38,307 nucleotides of DNA from Streptomyces cahuitamycinicus (GTDB lineage: Bacteria; Actinomycetota; Actinomycetes; Streptomycetales; Streptomycetaceae), in assembly GCF_002891435.1 (NCBI RefSeq), contig NZ_POUC01000026.1, positions 1 through 38,307 of the forward strand, written 5' to 3'. Positions 10,900-17,501 of this stretch are shown piece after piece. A program made the translations under genes and the position numbers. A model generated the notes under the pieces. That model did no database searches. It was not told the origin of the DNA and was given only the letters and a program-made list of their open reading frames with translations. How positions within the stretch are numbered: the stretch's first letter is position 1; each line of letters opens with the position of its first letter.

Positions 10900-11100
10900 A
10901 TGCCCCTCACGTTCCGTAAGAGTTTCCGGATTCTTCCCGGCGTGCGGCTCAACATCAACAAGCGCTCCTGGTCCATCACCACCGGCGGCGGCAAGAACGG
11001 CCCCCGGTACACGCGCAGCAGTACGGGACGCCGTACGACATCGATGGATCTGCCCGGACCTTTCGGGTGGCGGCGCACCACGTCGTCGAAACGACACTGA
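10900..11100 (+). CDS. DUF4236 domain small protein
   Basis: A 66-residue basic protein. Its N-terminal FRKSFRILPGVRLNINKRSW, followed by a Gly-rich turn and RSSTGRRTTSMDLPG, matches the DUF4236 pattern (FRKSxxLxPGVRxNxxKxG, then a TTxGIPGTG-like end). AAAGGAGG lies 6 nt before ATG 10900, a near-ideal ribosome site, which supports translation. Function unknown. It lies alone between two copies of the ATCTC-N6-GAGATAAC repeat. Confidence 0.75.
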   Translation: MPLTFRKSFRILPGVRLNINKRSWSITTGGGKNGPRYTRSSTGRRTTSMDLPGPFGWRRTTSSKRH

Positions 11101-11156
11101 GGCCGCCGGACGGGGTTGACGGCCCATCACCCGAACGGACCCCCCGGTCGGGACCC

Positions 11157-11175
11157 ATCTCATATCTGAGATAAC
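11157..11175. promoter_or_regulatory. Operator-like repeat, copy 2, directly before the HTH-MurA gene
   Basis: ATCTCATATCTGAGAT (arms ATCTCA and TGAGAT) followed by AAC repeats the layout of the site at 10440. It ends 12 nt before the HTH-MurA start codon, where no Shine-Dalgarno sequence is visible. A protein bound here would block transcription start or initiation. Autoregulation by the gene's own N-terminal HTH domain is the simplest reading. Confidence 0.55.
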
Positions 11176-11184
11176 CTCAAGCTC

Positions 11185-12714
11185 ATGGCAGACGACTACC
11201 TCGTACGCATCGGCAAGCTCATCCGTGACGCCCGGCAGCACCGGGGCTGGACGCAGTCGCAGCTGGCCGAGGCGCTCGGCACCAGCCAGAGCGCCGTCAA
11301 CCGGATCGAGCGCGGCAACCAGAACATCAGCCTTGAGATGATCGCGCGCATCGGGGAGGCCCTCGACAGCGAGATCGTGTCGCTCGGCTACGCCGGTCCG
11401 ATGCATCTGCGGGTGGTCGGCGGGCGCCGGCTGTCCGGTGCCATCGACGTGAAGACGAGCAAGAACGCGTGCGTGGCGCTGCTGTGCGCCTCACTGCTCA
11501 ACGAGGGGCGCACGGTGCTGCGCCGCGTCGCCCGCATCGAGGAGGTGTACCGCCTCCTGGAGGTGCTGGGCTCCATCGGCGTGCGCACCCGGTGGATCAA
11601 CGACGGCGTCGACCTGGAGATCGTGCCGTCGGCCGAGCTGGACCTGGCGGCGATCGACGCGGACGCGGCCCGCCGCACCCGCTCCATCATCATGTTCCTC
11701 GGCCCGCTGCTGCACCGCATGGACCACTTCAAACTGCCGTACGCCGGCGGCTGCGACCTCGGTACGCGCTCGGTCGAGCCGCACATGATCGCGCTGCGCC
11801 GCTTCGGCCTGGACATCGCCGCCACGGAGGGCCAGTACCACGCCCAGGTCGATCGCGCGGTCAGCCCCGACCGGCCCATCGTCCTGACCGAACGCGGCGA
11901 CACGGTGACCGAGAACGCGCTGCTCGCGGCCGCCCGGCACGACGGCATCACCGTCATCCGCAACGCCTCCTCCAACTACATGGTCCAGGACCTGTGCTTC
12001 TTCCTGGAGGCCCTCGGTGTCAAGGTCGACGGCATCGGCACGACCACACTCACCGTGCACGGCGTGCCGACCATCGACGTCGACGTGGACTACTCCCCCT
12101 CCGAGGACCCGGTCGAGGCGATGAGCCTGGTCGCGGCGGCCGTCGTCACCGAGTCGGAACTGACGGTGCGCCGGGTGCCCATCGAGTTCCTGGAGATCGA
12201 GCTGGCGGTCCTGGAGGAAATGGGCCTCGACCACGACCGCACGCCCGAGTACTTCGCCGACAACGGCCGCACCCGGCTGGTGGACCTCAGCGTCCGCCCC
12301 TCCAAGCTGGAGGCGCCGATCGACAAGATCCACCCCATGCCGTTCCCCGGCCTGAACATCGACAACGTCCCCTTCTTCGCGGCCATCGCGGCGGTCGCCC
12401 AGGGCCAGACCCTCATCCACGACTGGGTCTACGACAACCGCGCGATCTACCTGACCGACCTGAACCGCCTCGGCGGCCGGCTCCAGCTCCTCGACCCCCA
12501 CCGCGTCCTGGTGGAGGGCCCGACCCGCTGGCGCGCCGCCGAGATGATGTGCCCGCCTGCCCTGCGCCCCGCGGTGGTCGTCCTGCTGGCGATGATGGCC
12601 GCCGAGGGCACGTCGGTGCTGCGCAACGTGTACGTCATCAACCGCGGATACGAGGACCTGGCGGAGCGGCTGAACTCGATCGGGGCGCAGATCGAGACGT
12701 TCCGGGACATTTGA
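11185..12714 (+). CDS. XRE-family HTH fused to MurA-like UDP-GlcNAc 1-carboxyvinyltransferase
   Basis: A 509-residue fusion. Residues about 8-62 form a Cro/C1-type helix-turn-helix (IRDARQHRGWTQSQLAEALG, then TSQSAVNRIERG). From about residue 72 the protein is an EPSP-synthase/MurA fold enzyme, which would transfer enolpyruvate from PEP to UDP-GlcNAc, the first committed step of peptidoglycan synthesis. Catalytic features are present: Lys93 in TSKNA and Cys190 in AGGCDLGTR, the positions equivalent to Lys22 and Cys115 of E. coli MurA. Streptomycetes also have a conventional MurA, so this copy may be specialised or regulatory. The ATG at 11185 has no clear ribosome site but begins 12 nt after a palindrome. 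Related fusions are known in actinobacteria. Confidence 0.9.
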   Translation: MADDYLVRIGKLIRDARQHRGWTQSQLAEALGTSQSAVNRIERGNQNISLEMIARIGEALDSEIVSLGYAGPMHLRVVGGRRLSGAIDVKTSKNACVALLCASLLNEGRTVLRRVARIEEVYRLLEVLGSIGVRTRWINDGVDLEIVPSAELDLAAIDADAARRTRSIIMFLGPLLHRMDHFKLPYAGGCDLGTRSVEPHMIALRRFGLDIAATEGQYHAQVDRAVSPDRPIVLTERGDTVTENALLAAARHDGITVIRNASSNYMVQDLCFFLEALGVKVDGIGTTTLTVHGVPTIDVDVDYSPSEDPVEAMSLVAAAVVTESELTVRRVPIEFLEIELAVLEEMGLDHDRTPEYFADNGRTRLVDLSVRPSKLEAPIDKIHPMPFPGLNIDNVPFFAAIAAVAQGQTLIHDWVYDNRAIYLTDLNRLGGRLQLLDPHRVLVEGPTRWRAAEMMCPPALRPAVVVLLAMMAAEGTSVLRNVYVINRGYEDLAERLNSIGAQIETFRDI

Positions 12715-12720
12715 TACGAG

Positions 12721-12781
12721 GATGCCGCCGCACCCGGTCTGACCTGCGGCTCAGCGGGTCAGGGAGGGGTGCGGCGGCATC
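12721..12781. terminator. Stem-loop after the HTH-MurA gene
   Basis: A perfect 15-bp inverted repeat (GATGCCGCCGCACCC at 12721-12735, complement at 12767-12781) with a 31-nt loop starts 6 nt after the stop codon. It ends the murA-like transcript and marks the last clearly chromosomal feature before the integrase region. Confidence 0.75.
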
Positions 12782-12800
12782 TCTGGGACTTCTCTGGGAC
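12782..12800 (+). repeat. Tandem TCTGGGAC repeats near the Int1 gene end (possible integrase arm sites)
   Basis: TCTGGGAC occurs at 12782 and again at 12793, an 11-bp spacing (one helical turn). The sites lie about 60 nt beyond the 3' end of the first integrase gene. A similar pair is found beyond the second integrase at 15797. Arm-type integrase or Xis binding sites are a reasonable inference. Confidence 0.45.
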
Positions 12801-12857
12801 TTTGGGCCCGCGGTGGGCTACGAGCCTCGCTCCACAGGTCCTGCCGACCGGCCACGG

Positions 12858-14105
12858 CTACGCGAAGATCGCGTCGATGGCGGCGGTGCCCCGTGCGCCG
12901 GCGCGGGGCAGGAAGTGGGAGTACTTCCGCAGCGTGAACCCGGGATCGGAGTGCCCCAGCCAGCGTGCCAGGGAGACAACCGATTCGCCAGCCTCCAGTT
13001 CCTCGGAGGCGAAGAAGTGGCGCAGAGCGTGGAAGCCGTGCTCCCGGGACGGCTCCCACACGCGAGCGCCGTCGGCGCTGCCCTCCTCCAGCGGAGCGAT
13101 CACGCCCGCCTCAGCCAGAGCGGGCTTCCACACGTAGGAGTTGAAGTAGTTCCGGTTGATGGCCTTCCGCTCGCGTCCCGTCACCAGGAGGCTGTAGGTC
13201 CTCGGCCGCCGGTGTTTGGCTTCCACCGGCGTCTCGGCAGGAGTCGGGTCGTCCCAGGGCAGCGTGACCGGCACCGGCGCGAACTGCTCCATGTGCTGCC
13301 GGATGGCCCGGGCCACGCTGGGTGGCAACGGCACGTCCCTGACCTTGCGCCCCTTGGGAAGCGCGAAACACAGCTTCGTCCGCACCATCTTGACCTGCCG
13401 CCGGACGTGGACGACTTCCTTCTCGAAGTCGATGTCATCCGCTGAGAGCCCGAGCGCCTCCCCTTGGCGGAGCCCAAGGCCTGCTCCGATCACGAGGAGG
13501 AGCCGATAGCGGTCCGGCATGGCCGCCCGTACCGCGAGCACCCGTTCGGGCGGCCACGCCTCGACCCTGCCGGGGGTGGCTGCCGGCGGGCCGACCGTGC
13601 TGGAGCGGCACGGGTTGCGTCCGAGGCGACGGTCCTCGACGGCGGCCTGGAGGACACTGGAGAGCGTCGCCCAGACCAGACGGATCGAGGTCGGACCGAG
13701 GTCCTTCTCCAACCGCTTTTTCCAGTGGCGCAGGACTTCCGTGCCTATGGCGTTCAGCGGCTGAGCACCCAGGTGGGGAACGATGTGCCGGCGTACCCTC
13801 TGCTCGATCCGCTCGATCGTGGACGGGTCACCGCTCTGGGTGGGCCACCAGTGGGTCGCGATGTAGTCCTTGAGGGAGATGGCCCCATCGCGGGGATCGA
13901 CGAACTCGCCTCGGCGGGCGTCGGTCTGAGCCTGGGCGAGCCAGGTCTTGGCGTCCTGGAGGGCGTCGAAGGACCGGTCCTTCACGCCGGGGATGCCCTT
14001 GACGCGGTAGCGGGTGCACTTGCCGTACATGGCGGTGCGGTCGCGCTTGCCGGTTTTCGGGTTCGGGCGCTTCTTCAGCCATCGGTCTTCTATGTAGCCG
14101 GCCAG
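12858..14105 (-). CDS. Tyrosine site-specific integrase (Int1), probable CTG start
   Basis: A phage-type integrase that recombines attP and attB. All catalytic residues are visible (415-residue numbering): Arg213 in GLGLRQGEALGL, His359 and Arg362 in HALRHFF, His385 in WLGHSDP and the nucleophile Tyr395 in LRKYSHFLP. An N-terminal SAM-like core-binding domain precedes the catalytic part. The first ordinary start is ATG 14030, but 25 residues upstream, in frame, have the usual integrase N-terminus AGYIEDRWLKKRPNPKTGKR. They follow a CTG codon (14105-14103) placed 6 nt after AAGGAG, with no ATG, GTG or TTG between it and the preceding stop. CTG initiation is therefore proposed; otherwise the protein is 390 residues. 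It lies 56 nt downstream of the xis-like gene. Confidence 0.85.
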   Translation of the reverse strand: MAGYIEDRWLKKRPNPKTGKRDRTAMYGKCTRYRVKGIPGVKDRSFDALQDAKTWLAQAQTDARRGEFVDPRDGAISLKDYIATHWWPTQSGDPSTIERIEQRVRRHIVPHLGAQPLNAIGTEVLRHWKKRLEKDLGPTSIRLVWATLSSVLQAAVEDRRLGRNPCRSSTVGPPAATPGRVEAWPPERVLAVRAAMPDRYRLLLVIGAGLGLRQGEALGLSADDIDFEKEVVHVRRQVKMVRTKLCFALPKGRKVRDVPLPPSVARAIRQHMEQFAPVPVTLPWDDPTPAETPVEAKHRRPRTYSLLVTGRERKAINRNYFNSYVWKPALAEAGVIAPLEEGSADGARVWEPSREHGFHALRHFFASEELEAGESVVSLARWLGHSDPGFTLRKYSHFLPRAGARGTAAIDAIFA

Positions 14106-14161
14106 GTGGAACTCCTTGGTGATGAGGCTGGGGGCGGCGCTGCTCTACGGCGCTTGGGGCT

Positions 14162-14464
14162 TCAGACGCCGAGGAAGCGGCTGGACCGCTCCTGCAGGGT
14201 GGTGTTGAGCGGGTTGAGGGCCGGGTTGGAGCGGGAGTCGGCCTGTTCCTGTTCGCGGACCCAGGCGTCGAGCGCTTCGAGCCGGTACATGACGCGACCG
14301 CGAGGTCCCATGCGGAAGCTCGGGGGACCTTGGCGACGGTGGCGCCAGACGTAGAGCGTGTGGGGTGAGAGGCCGAGGTAGTCGGCGGCGTCCTTCACGT
14401 TCAGGAAGGCGGCGGATACGGCGCCTGAGGAAGCGGTGGCGGCAAGCAAAGATCGTCCAGGCAT
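14162..14464 (-). CDS. Excisionase-like HTH protein (Xis1)
   Basis: A 100-residue protein with a MerR/AlpA-type winged helix: LNVKDAADYLGLSPHTLYVW, then RRQGPPSFRMGPRGRVMYRLEALDAWV at about residues 22-75. This is the pattern of excisionases and integrase-linked DNA-binding proteins. It lies directly upstream of Int1 on the same strand, the usual place for Xis, and probably sets the direction of recombination. The ribosome site before ATG 14464 is weak. Confidence 0.8.
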   Translation of the reverse strand: MPGRSLLAATASSGAVSAAFLNVKDAADYLGLSPHTLYVWRHRRQGPPSFRMGPRGRVMYRLEALDAWVREQEQADSRSNPALNPLNTTLQERSSRFLGV

Positions 14465-14589
14465 CGATGGTTCTCTGTGAGGTTGGGGAGGAGGGAGCCC
14501 GGGTGGACGGAAATCCAGTTCTTCCGCCCACCCGTTGTCTTGTCATGCGGCAGGAAAGGATCGCGGACGATCCGCAACGCGGAACAGCG

Positions 14590-15294
14590 CTACGGACGGC
14601 GCACGGCGGTCGGGGCCGGCTCACTCGACAGGTCAGGAAGGGCGAGGGCAGCTTCGAGCCGGTCCCAAGGGATTTCATCCCGTGTCGGCTTGCGAAGGCA
14701 GTGCGCGAAGCGTTCGGCGAGGCGAGGAGCGCTCATTCCGGCGCACTCGGCCACCACGAAGATGTGCGCCGCGCTCTGGTCACCGTTCTTCAGCCACGCC
14801 GCGATGCACGCGTCACGCAGAGCGGAGATATTCCTGCCGAGCGACGAGTCGGCCTCGTGCGCTTCCAGAACCGCCGCCCGCGCTTGCTGCCAGATCTTGC
14901 GGTAGACCGGGGCGGTCAGCGGTCGCCCATCGTCGAGAACGAATATCGCATCATCGGGGCGGAGATCGCGCCGGGCGATCTCCGCCTTCAGGAGCGCCAC
15001 CAACTCCCGGCAGGCAGGAACACGCCGTTCGGCGCCCGCGCGCTCCGAATCCGTCTCGCGGCGCTCTTGTCCCTGAGGGTGGATCAGCAGCCAACCACTA
15101 CCGTCGTCCGCGAGTTCCACGTCTCGGACACGCAGCACCAGGGCCTCCTTCGGCTGCAGCGCCGCGAGGGCGATGGACGCCAGAAAGGCCCGCAGTACGA
15201 GGCCGTTCTGCGGCTGCTCGGCGGCCCAGTCCAGGATCGAAAAGCACTGCCGATCGGTCAGATGAAACGTTTTGGCGCCAACAACTGCGGCCAT
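14590..15294 (-). CDS. Integrase-like protein with a substituted active site
   Basis: A 234-residue protein from ATG 15294, with AAGGAG 7 nt upstream. It aligns along its length with the catalytic half of Int2 (for example ALVLRVRDVEL, RRVPACRELVALLKAEI and AAWLKNG), so it is a tyrosine-recombinase catalytic domain without the core-binding domain. Three key positions differ: the first catalytic Arg is Gln47 (AALQPKEA versus Int2 AGLRPEEA), LRH is LRD (Arg160, Asp161), and the Tyr nucleophile is Phe196 (RFAHC versus IYARC). It should not cut DNA. The intact frame, good ribosome site and position ahead of xis1-int1 argue against random decay. A regulatory or decoy DNA-binding role is inferred. 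Confidence 0.7.
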   Translation of the reverse strand: MAAVVGAKTFHLTDRQCFSILDWAAEQPQNGLVLRAFLASIALAALQPKEALVLRVRDVELADDGSGWLLIHPQGQERRETDSERAGAERRVPACRELVALLKAEIARRDLRPDDAIFVLDDGRPLTAPVYRKIWQQARAAVLEAHEADSSLGRNISALRDACIAAWLKNGDQSAAHIFVVAECAGMSAPRLAERFAHCLRKPTRDEIPWDRLEAALALPDLSSEPAPTAVRRP

Positions 15295-15601
15295 GTGTGA
15301 GCTCCTTGGGGTGAGGCGTGGGGGTAGGCACGGCGGTCCGGGCACCGCCTGTGAATCGCACGGCGACCGAACCTCTTCAATAGTCCGGAGGATCGCCGGT
15401 TTGGGTAACCGGCGATCCCGTGCTATGTTCCGCCGACCACGCAGACGATCTTCCGTGAGCTGCTCTAGGTTCACTTGCTTCGCCGCGCAATTCCAGTCCC
15501 TTCCGGGCTCAATGCGTCTGCCGTGAGCGAATCGCCATGCTGACCCAAAATCGCTGACGCCCAGCCAGCGAGCGGTCGATCTGGACGAGCCAAACGCCGG
15601 A
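15295..15601. other. Intergenic region upstream of the degenerate integrase
   Basis: No gene is recognised. The region holds the conserved hairpin at 15390-15418 and ends at the tRNA-Arg fragment. The leader from the hairpin to the ATG at 15294 is about 95 nt. Translations of the open frames match nothing familiar. Confidence 0.5.
15390..15418. promoter_or_regulatory. Conserved hairpin A (GATCGCCGGTT inverted repeat)
   Basis: A perfect 12-bp inverted repeat, GGATCGCCGGTT and AACCGGCGATCC, with the 5-nt spacer TGGGT. Almost the same element occurs at 17842-17872. Conservation extends outward on both sides: GAAC.C..TCAAT to the left and CTATGTT.CGCC to the right. The location upstream of an integrase operon suggests an operator with a promoter rather than a terminator. 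Confidence 0.6.
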
Positions 15602-15659
15602 ATAGAGCAGGCGCCTTCTAAGCGCTTGGCCGCAGGTTCGAGTCCTGCCGGGGGCGCCA
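15602..15659 (+). other. 3' fragment of tRNA-Arg(UCU), probable attachment-site remnant
   Basis: The D-stem 3' strand (GAGC), a complete anticodon arm (GGCGC, CTTCTAA, GCGCT; anticodon TCT at 15617-15619), a 5-nt variable loop, a complete T arm (GCAGG, TTCGAGT, CCTGC), the acceptor 3' strand CGGGGGC, discriminator G and CCA are all present and pair correctly. The 5' acceptor strand and D-stem 5' strand are missing. Such 3' tRNA copies are the classic trace of integration into a tRNA gene. On this orientation the complete gene should lie to the left in the ancestral arrangement, and none is seen in the window. Confidence 0.75.
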
Positions 15660-15863
15660 CTGACCGTCGGTCTGGCTGGCGACGTTTTCGCAGGTCAGAA
15701 TGCGTTTTTTGGTCTTTCATGTTAATCGGAGTCTTCGCCTCCGCCAGGGGCCGAGTCCGGCTGACACCGGCCAAAACCGGGCTTCTACGGGCGTCCGTCC
15801 CACATACGTCCCACAAGATCTGGGGTCGCGAGACCGTTCTCCGAGCCCCTCCGAGCACACAAG
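15660..15863. other. Non-coding junction between tRNA fragment and Int2 terminator
   Basis: No gene is seen. The stretch is lower in GC than its surroundings near 15700-15730 (runs of T and A) and contains the tandem repeats at 15797. It is probably the attachment-site arm of the Int2 module. Confidence 0.45.
15797..15815 (-). repeat. Tandem TGTGGGAC repeats near the Int2 gene end
   Basis: GTCCCACA on the plus strand (TGTGGGAC on the minus strand) is found at 15797-15804 and 15808-15815, an 11-bp spacing. The sites are about 95 nt beyond the Int2 stop codon. They resemble the TCTGGGAC pair beyond Int1, but in the opposite orientation relative to the integrase gene. Confidence 0.45.
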
Positions 15864-15909
15864 AGAGCGGCCTCGGAGCCCATCTTCCTGGGGGCTCCGA
15901 GGCCGCTCT
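15864..15909 (-). terminator. Strong stem-loop at the end of int2
   Basis: A perfect 18-bp stem (15864-15881 and 15892-15909) with a 10-nt loop begins at the base next to the Int2 stop codon. It is the strongest hairpin in the window and should terminate the xis2-int2 transcript. Confidence 0.85.
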
Positions 15910-17304
15910 TCACGCCGCTACCTTTGGGAGAGCTTGGACGTCTTCTATCCGTTTTAGGTAGTCATCCAGCTGGCCGACGATGCAGCGTGCATAGATGGCC
16001 AGCAGCACCGGCACGCTGTTCCCGGCCCACTCGGCGACCTGGGCCGGCGGGATGCCGTTGTTGAGCCATGTCGTCAGGCAGGTGTGACGCAAGTCGTACA
16101 CGCGCTTGCCGGTCGGTGACTTGAACTCGTGCTCGTCAAGGATCTCCTCGCGCGCCTTCGCCCAGACACGCCGGAAGACCGAACCCGCCAGCATGCCCCC
16201 CTTCTCTCCCGGGAAGAGGAGGTCGGCGGGCTTGAGGTCGTACTCCTTGATGATCTCGCGGAGGAGTGCGACCAGGGAAGGGTGGATGGGGACCATGCGC
16301 GTGTCGCCCTCCCCTCGGCCCTTTAGGTCCCGTTCCTCGTGGACGTCGCCGGTGTCGGTCCACTGGCTGCCGACTTCGGGCTGGGCTTCATGGACGAGGA
16401 ACTCGCCCCAGCCTGTCTCCGGCAAGGTGGCGTCACCCACACGGAGGGCAACGGCCTCCTCGGGGCGGAGACCCGCGTAGTAGAGGGTGGCGAAGAAGGC
16501 CCGGTAGAGGCGTCCGCGACGCGGACGCCTGCCTATCCACTCCAGCATCTGGGCAACCAGGTCGCGGTTCAGCAGGCATCGCTTGTCGATGGCCTGCGCC
16601 ACCTTCGGTGCCGTGCGCTCCCCCTTGCCCTTTGGGAGAGGATTGACCTTCAGGTAGTTGTGCCTGATCGCGTAGCCCATGACCAGGTTCATGATCCGGT
16701 CGTTGCGCGTGACGGAGCTTGCGGCTGCCGCGGTCCCGTCCAGGAGGGTGCCGAGAGCCATGACGACCTTGTCGACCGTCTCGGTCTTCTCCCAGGCACT
16801 CATGGGGAGTGCGTTGCGCTTGACCCAGTCGAGGATCGTCTGCACTTCGGCCGGCACCGGGTTCTCGGGGTCGGTGCGCCGATTGACGTTGAACGCGTAC
16901 TCCCGCAGCGCCCTGCGGACCATCACAGGCTCGAAGTGCTTAGGCGGAGGCGTGCGCAGCAGGGCGACGGTCGCGTGCGTGAGTGCCTTGGCCATGTTCT
17001 TCCGGGTGTTTCCGGAAGCACGGGGCCATTTCCAGTCGACGTACTCGACAGCGAAGTCGTACCAATTGGCCTCGGTGGCCTTCGACGTCCAGGAGATAGG
17101 CCGACCCGTTTCGATGTCGAACGGCTCACGCTTCCTGTGCGCGGACATCAGCTTCGAGCGCTCGTCGTCGGCTACCGCGCTCTTCTTGTAGGTCTTGCTG
17201 TGCTTCTTGTGGGCGACCTTCCAGCGGACGGTGTAGGTGTTGCCATTGGCCCGCTTGTTCGTCTCTATCGGATAGAAACGAACGTCCAACGAGCTGGTGT
17301 CCAT
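15910..17304 (-). CDS. Tyrosine site-specific integrase (Int2)
   Basis: A 464-residue integrase from ATG 17304, whose start overlaps the xis2 stop (TGATG), so translation is coupled. A TTG at 17322 would add six residues and is less likely. The N-terminal half contains a basic region and a core-binding domain; the catalytic half shows Arg280 in AGLRPEEAVALRVGD, YDLRH (Arg406, His407), GNS at 428-430 where most relatives have GHS, and the nucleophile Tyr438 in AIYARC. The sequence style (VAEWAGNSVPVLL) is that of actinobacterial AICE integrases that use tRNA sites. The tRNA-Arg fragment about 250 nt beyond its 3' end is a natural candidate for its attachment site. Confidence 0.9.
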   Translation of the reverse strand: MDTSSLDVRFYPIETNKRANGNTYTVRWKVAHKKHSKTYKKSAVADDERSKLMSAHRKREPFDIETGRPISWTSKATEANWYDFAVEYVDWKWPRASGNTRKNMAKALTHATVALLRTPPPKHFEPVMVRRALREYAFNVNRRTDPENPVPAEVQTILDWVKRNALPMSAWEKTETVDKVVMALGTLLDGTAAAASSVTRNDRIMNLVMGYAIRHNYLKVNPLPKGKGERTAPKVAQAIDKRCLLNRDLVAQMLEWIGRRPRRGRLYRAFFATLYYAGLRPEEAVALRVGDATLPETGWGEFLVHEAQPEVGSQWTDTGDVHEERDLKGRGEGDTRMVPIHPSLVALLREIIKEYDLKPADLLFPGEKGGMLAGSVFRRVWAKAREEILDEHEFKSPTGKRVYDLRHTCLTTWLNNGIPPAQVAEWAGNSVPVLLAIYARCIVGQLDDYLKRIEDVQALPKVAA

Positions 17305-17501
17305 CAAGAAGGGTCCTCGCAATCCATAAGCCAGTTCTCGAAATCGCTGCGCCGTATCCGAAGCGAGCCGTTGGGCAGTCGAATGCAGCGCGGGCCGCGC
17401 CCCTTCTGACGCCAGTCGTAGAAGGTCGATCGGGCGATCTGAAGCTCGTCGCAGACCTCGTCAACCGTCAGCTTCTGCCCAGGTCGAACCGCTACCGCCA
17501 T
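17304..17501 (-). CDS. Excisionase-like HTH protein (Xis2)
   Basis: A 65-residue winged-helix protein: LTVDEVCDELQIARSTFYDW, then RQKGRGPRCIRLPNGSLRIRRSDFENWL, the helix_turn_helix_17/excisionase pattern. The gene overlaps int2 by one base at TGATG and forms an operon with it. No strong ribosome site precedes ATG 17501. The probable role is to promote excision and to control int2. Confidence 0.82.
   Translation of the reverse strand: MAVAVRPGQKLTVDEVCDELQIARSTFYDWRQKGRGPRCIRLPNGSLRIRRSDFENWLMDCEDPS

Noticed and set aside
10412..11119. Plus-strand frame of about 235 codons between acnA and the HTH-MurA gene
   Set aside because: Pro/Arg/Thr-rich translation through low-complexity DNA; it overlaps the DUF4236 gene, which has a near-ideal ribosome site in another frame.
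13981..14060. A frameshift near the N-terminus of Int1
   Set aside because: Re-reading the bases around 14030 shows the N-terminal segment continuous and in frame; only the start codon is unusual.
15391..15417. Hairpins A and B as CRISPR repeats or terminators
   Set aside because: Only two copies 2.4 kb apart, no spacer array and no cas genes; they lie upstream rather than downstream of operons.
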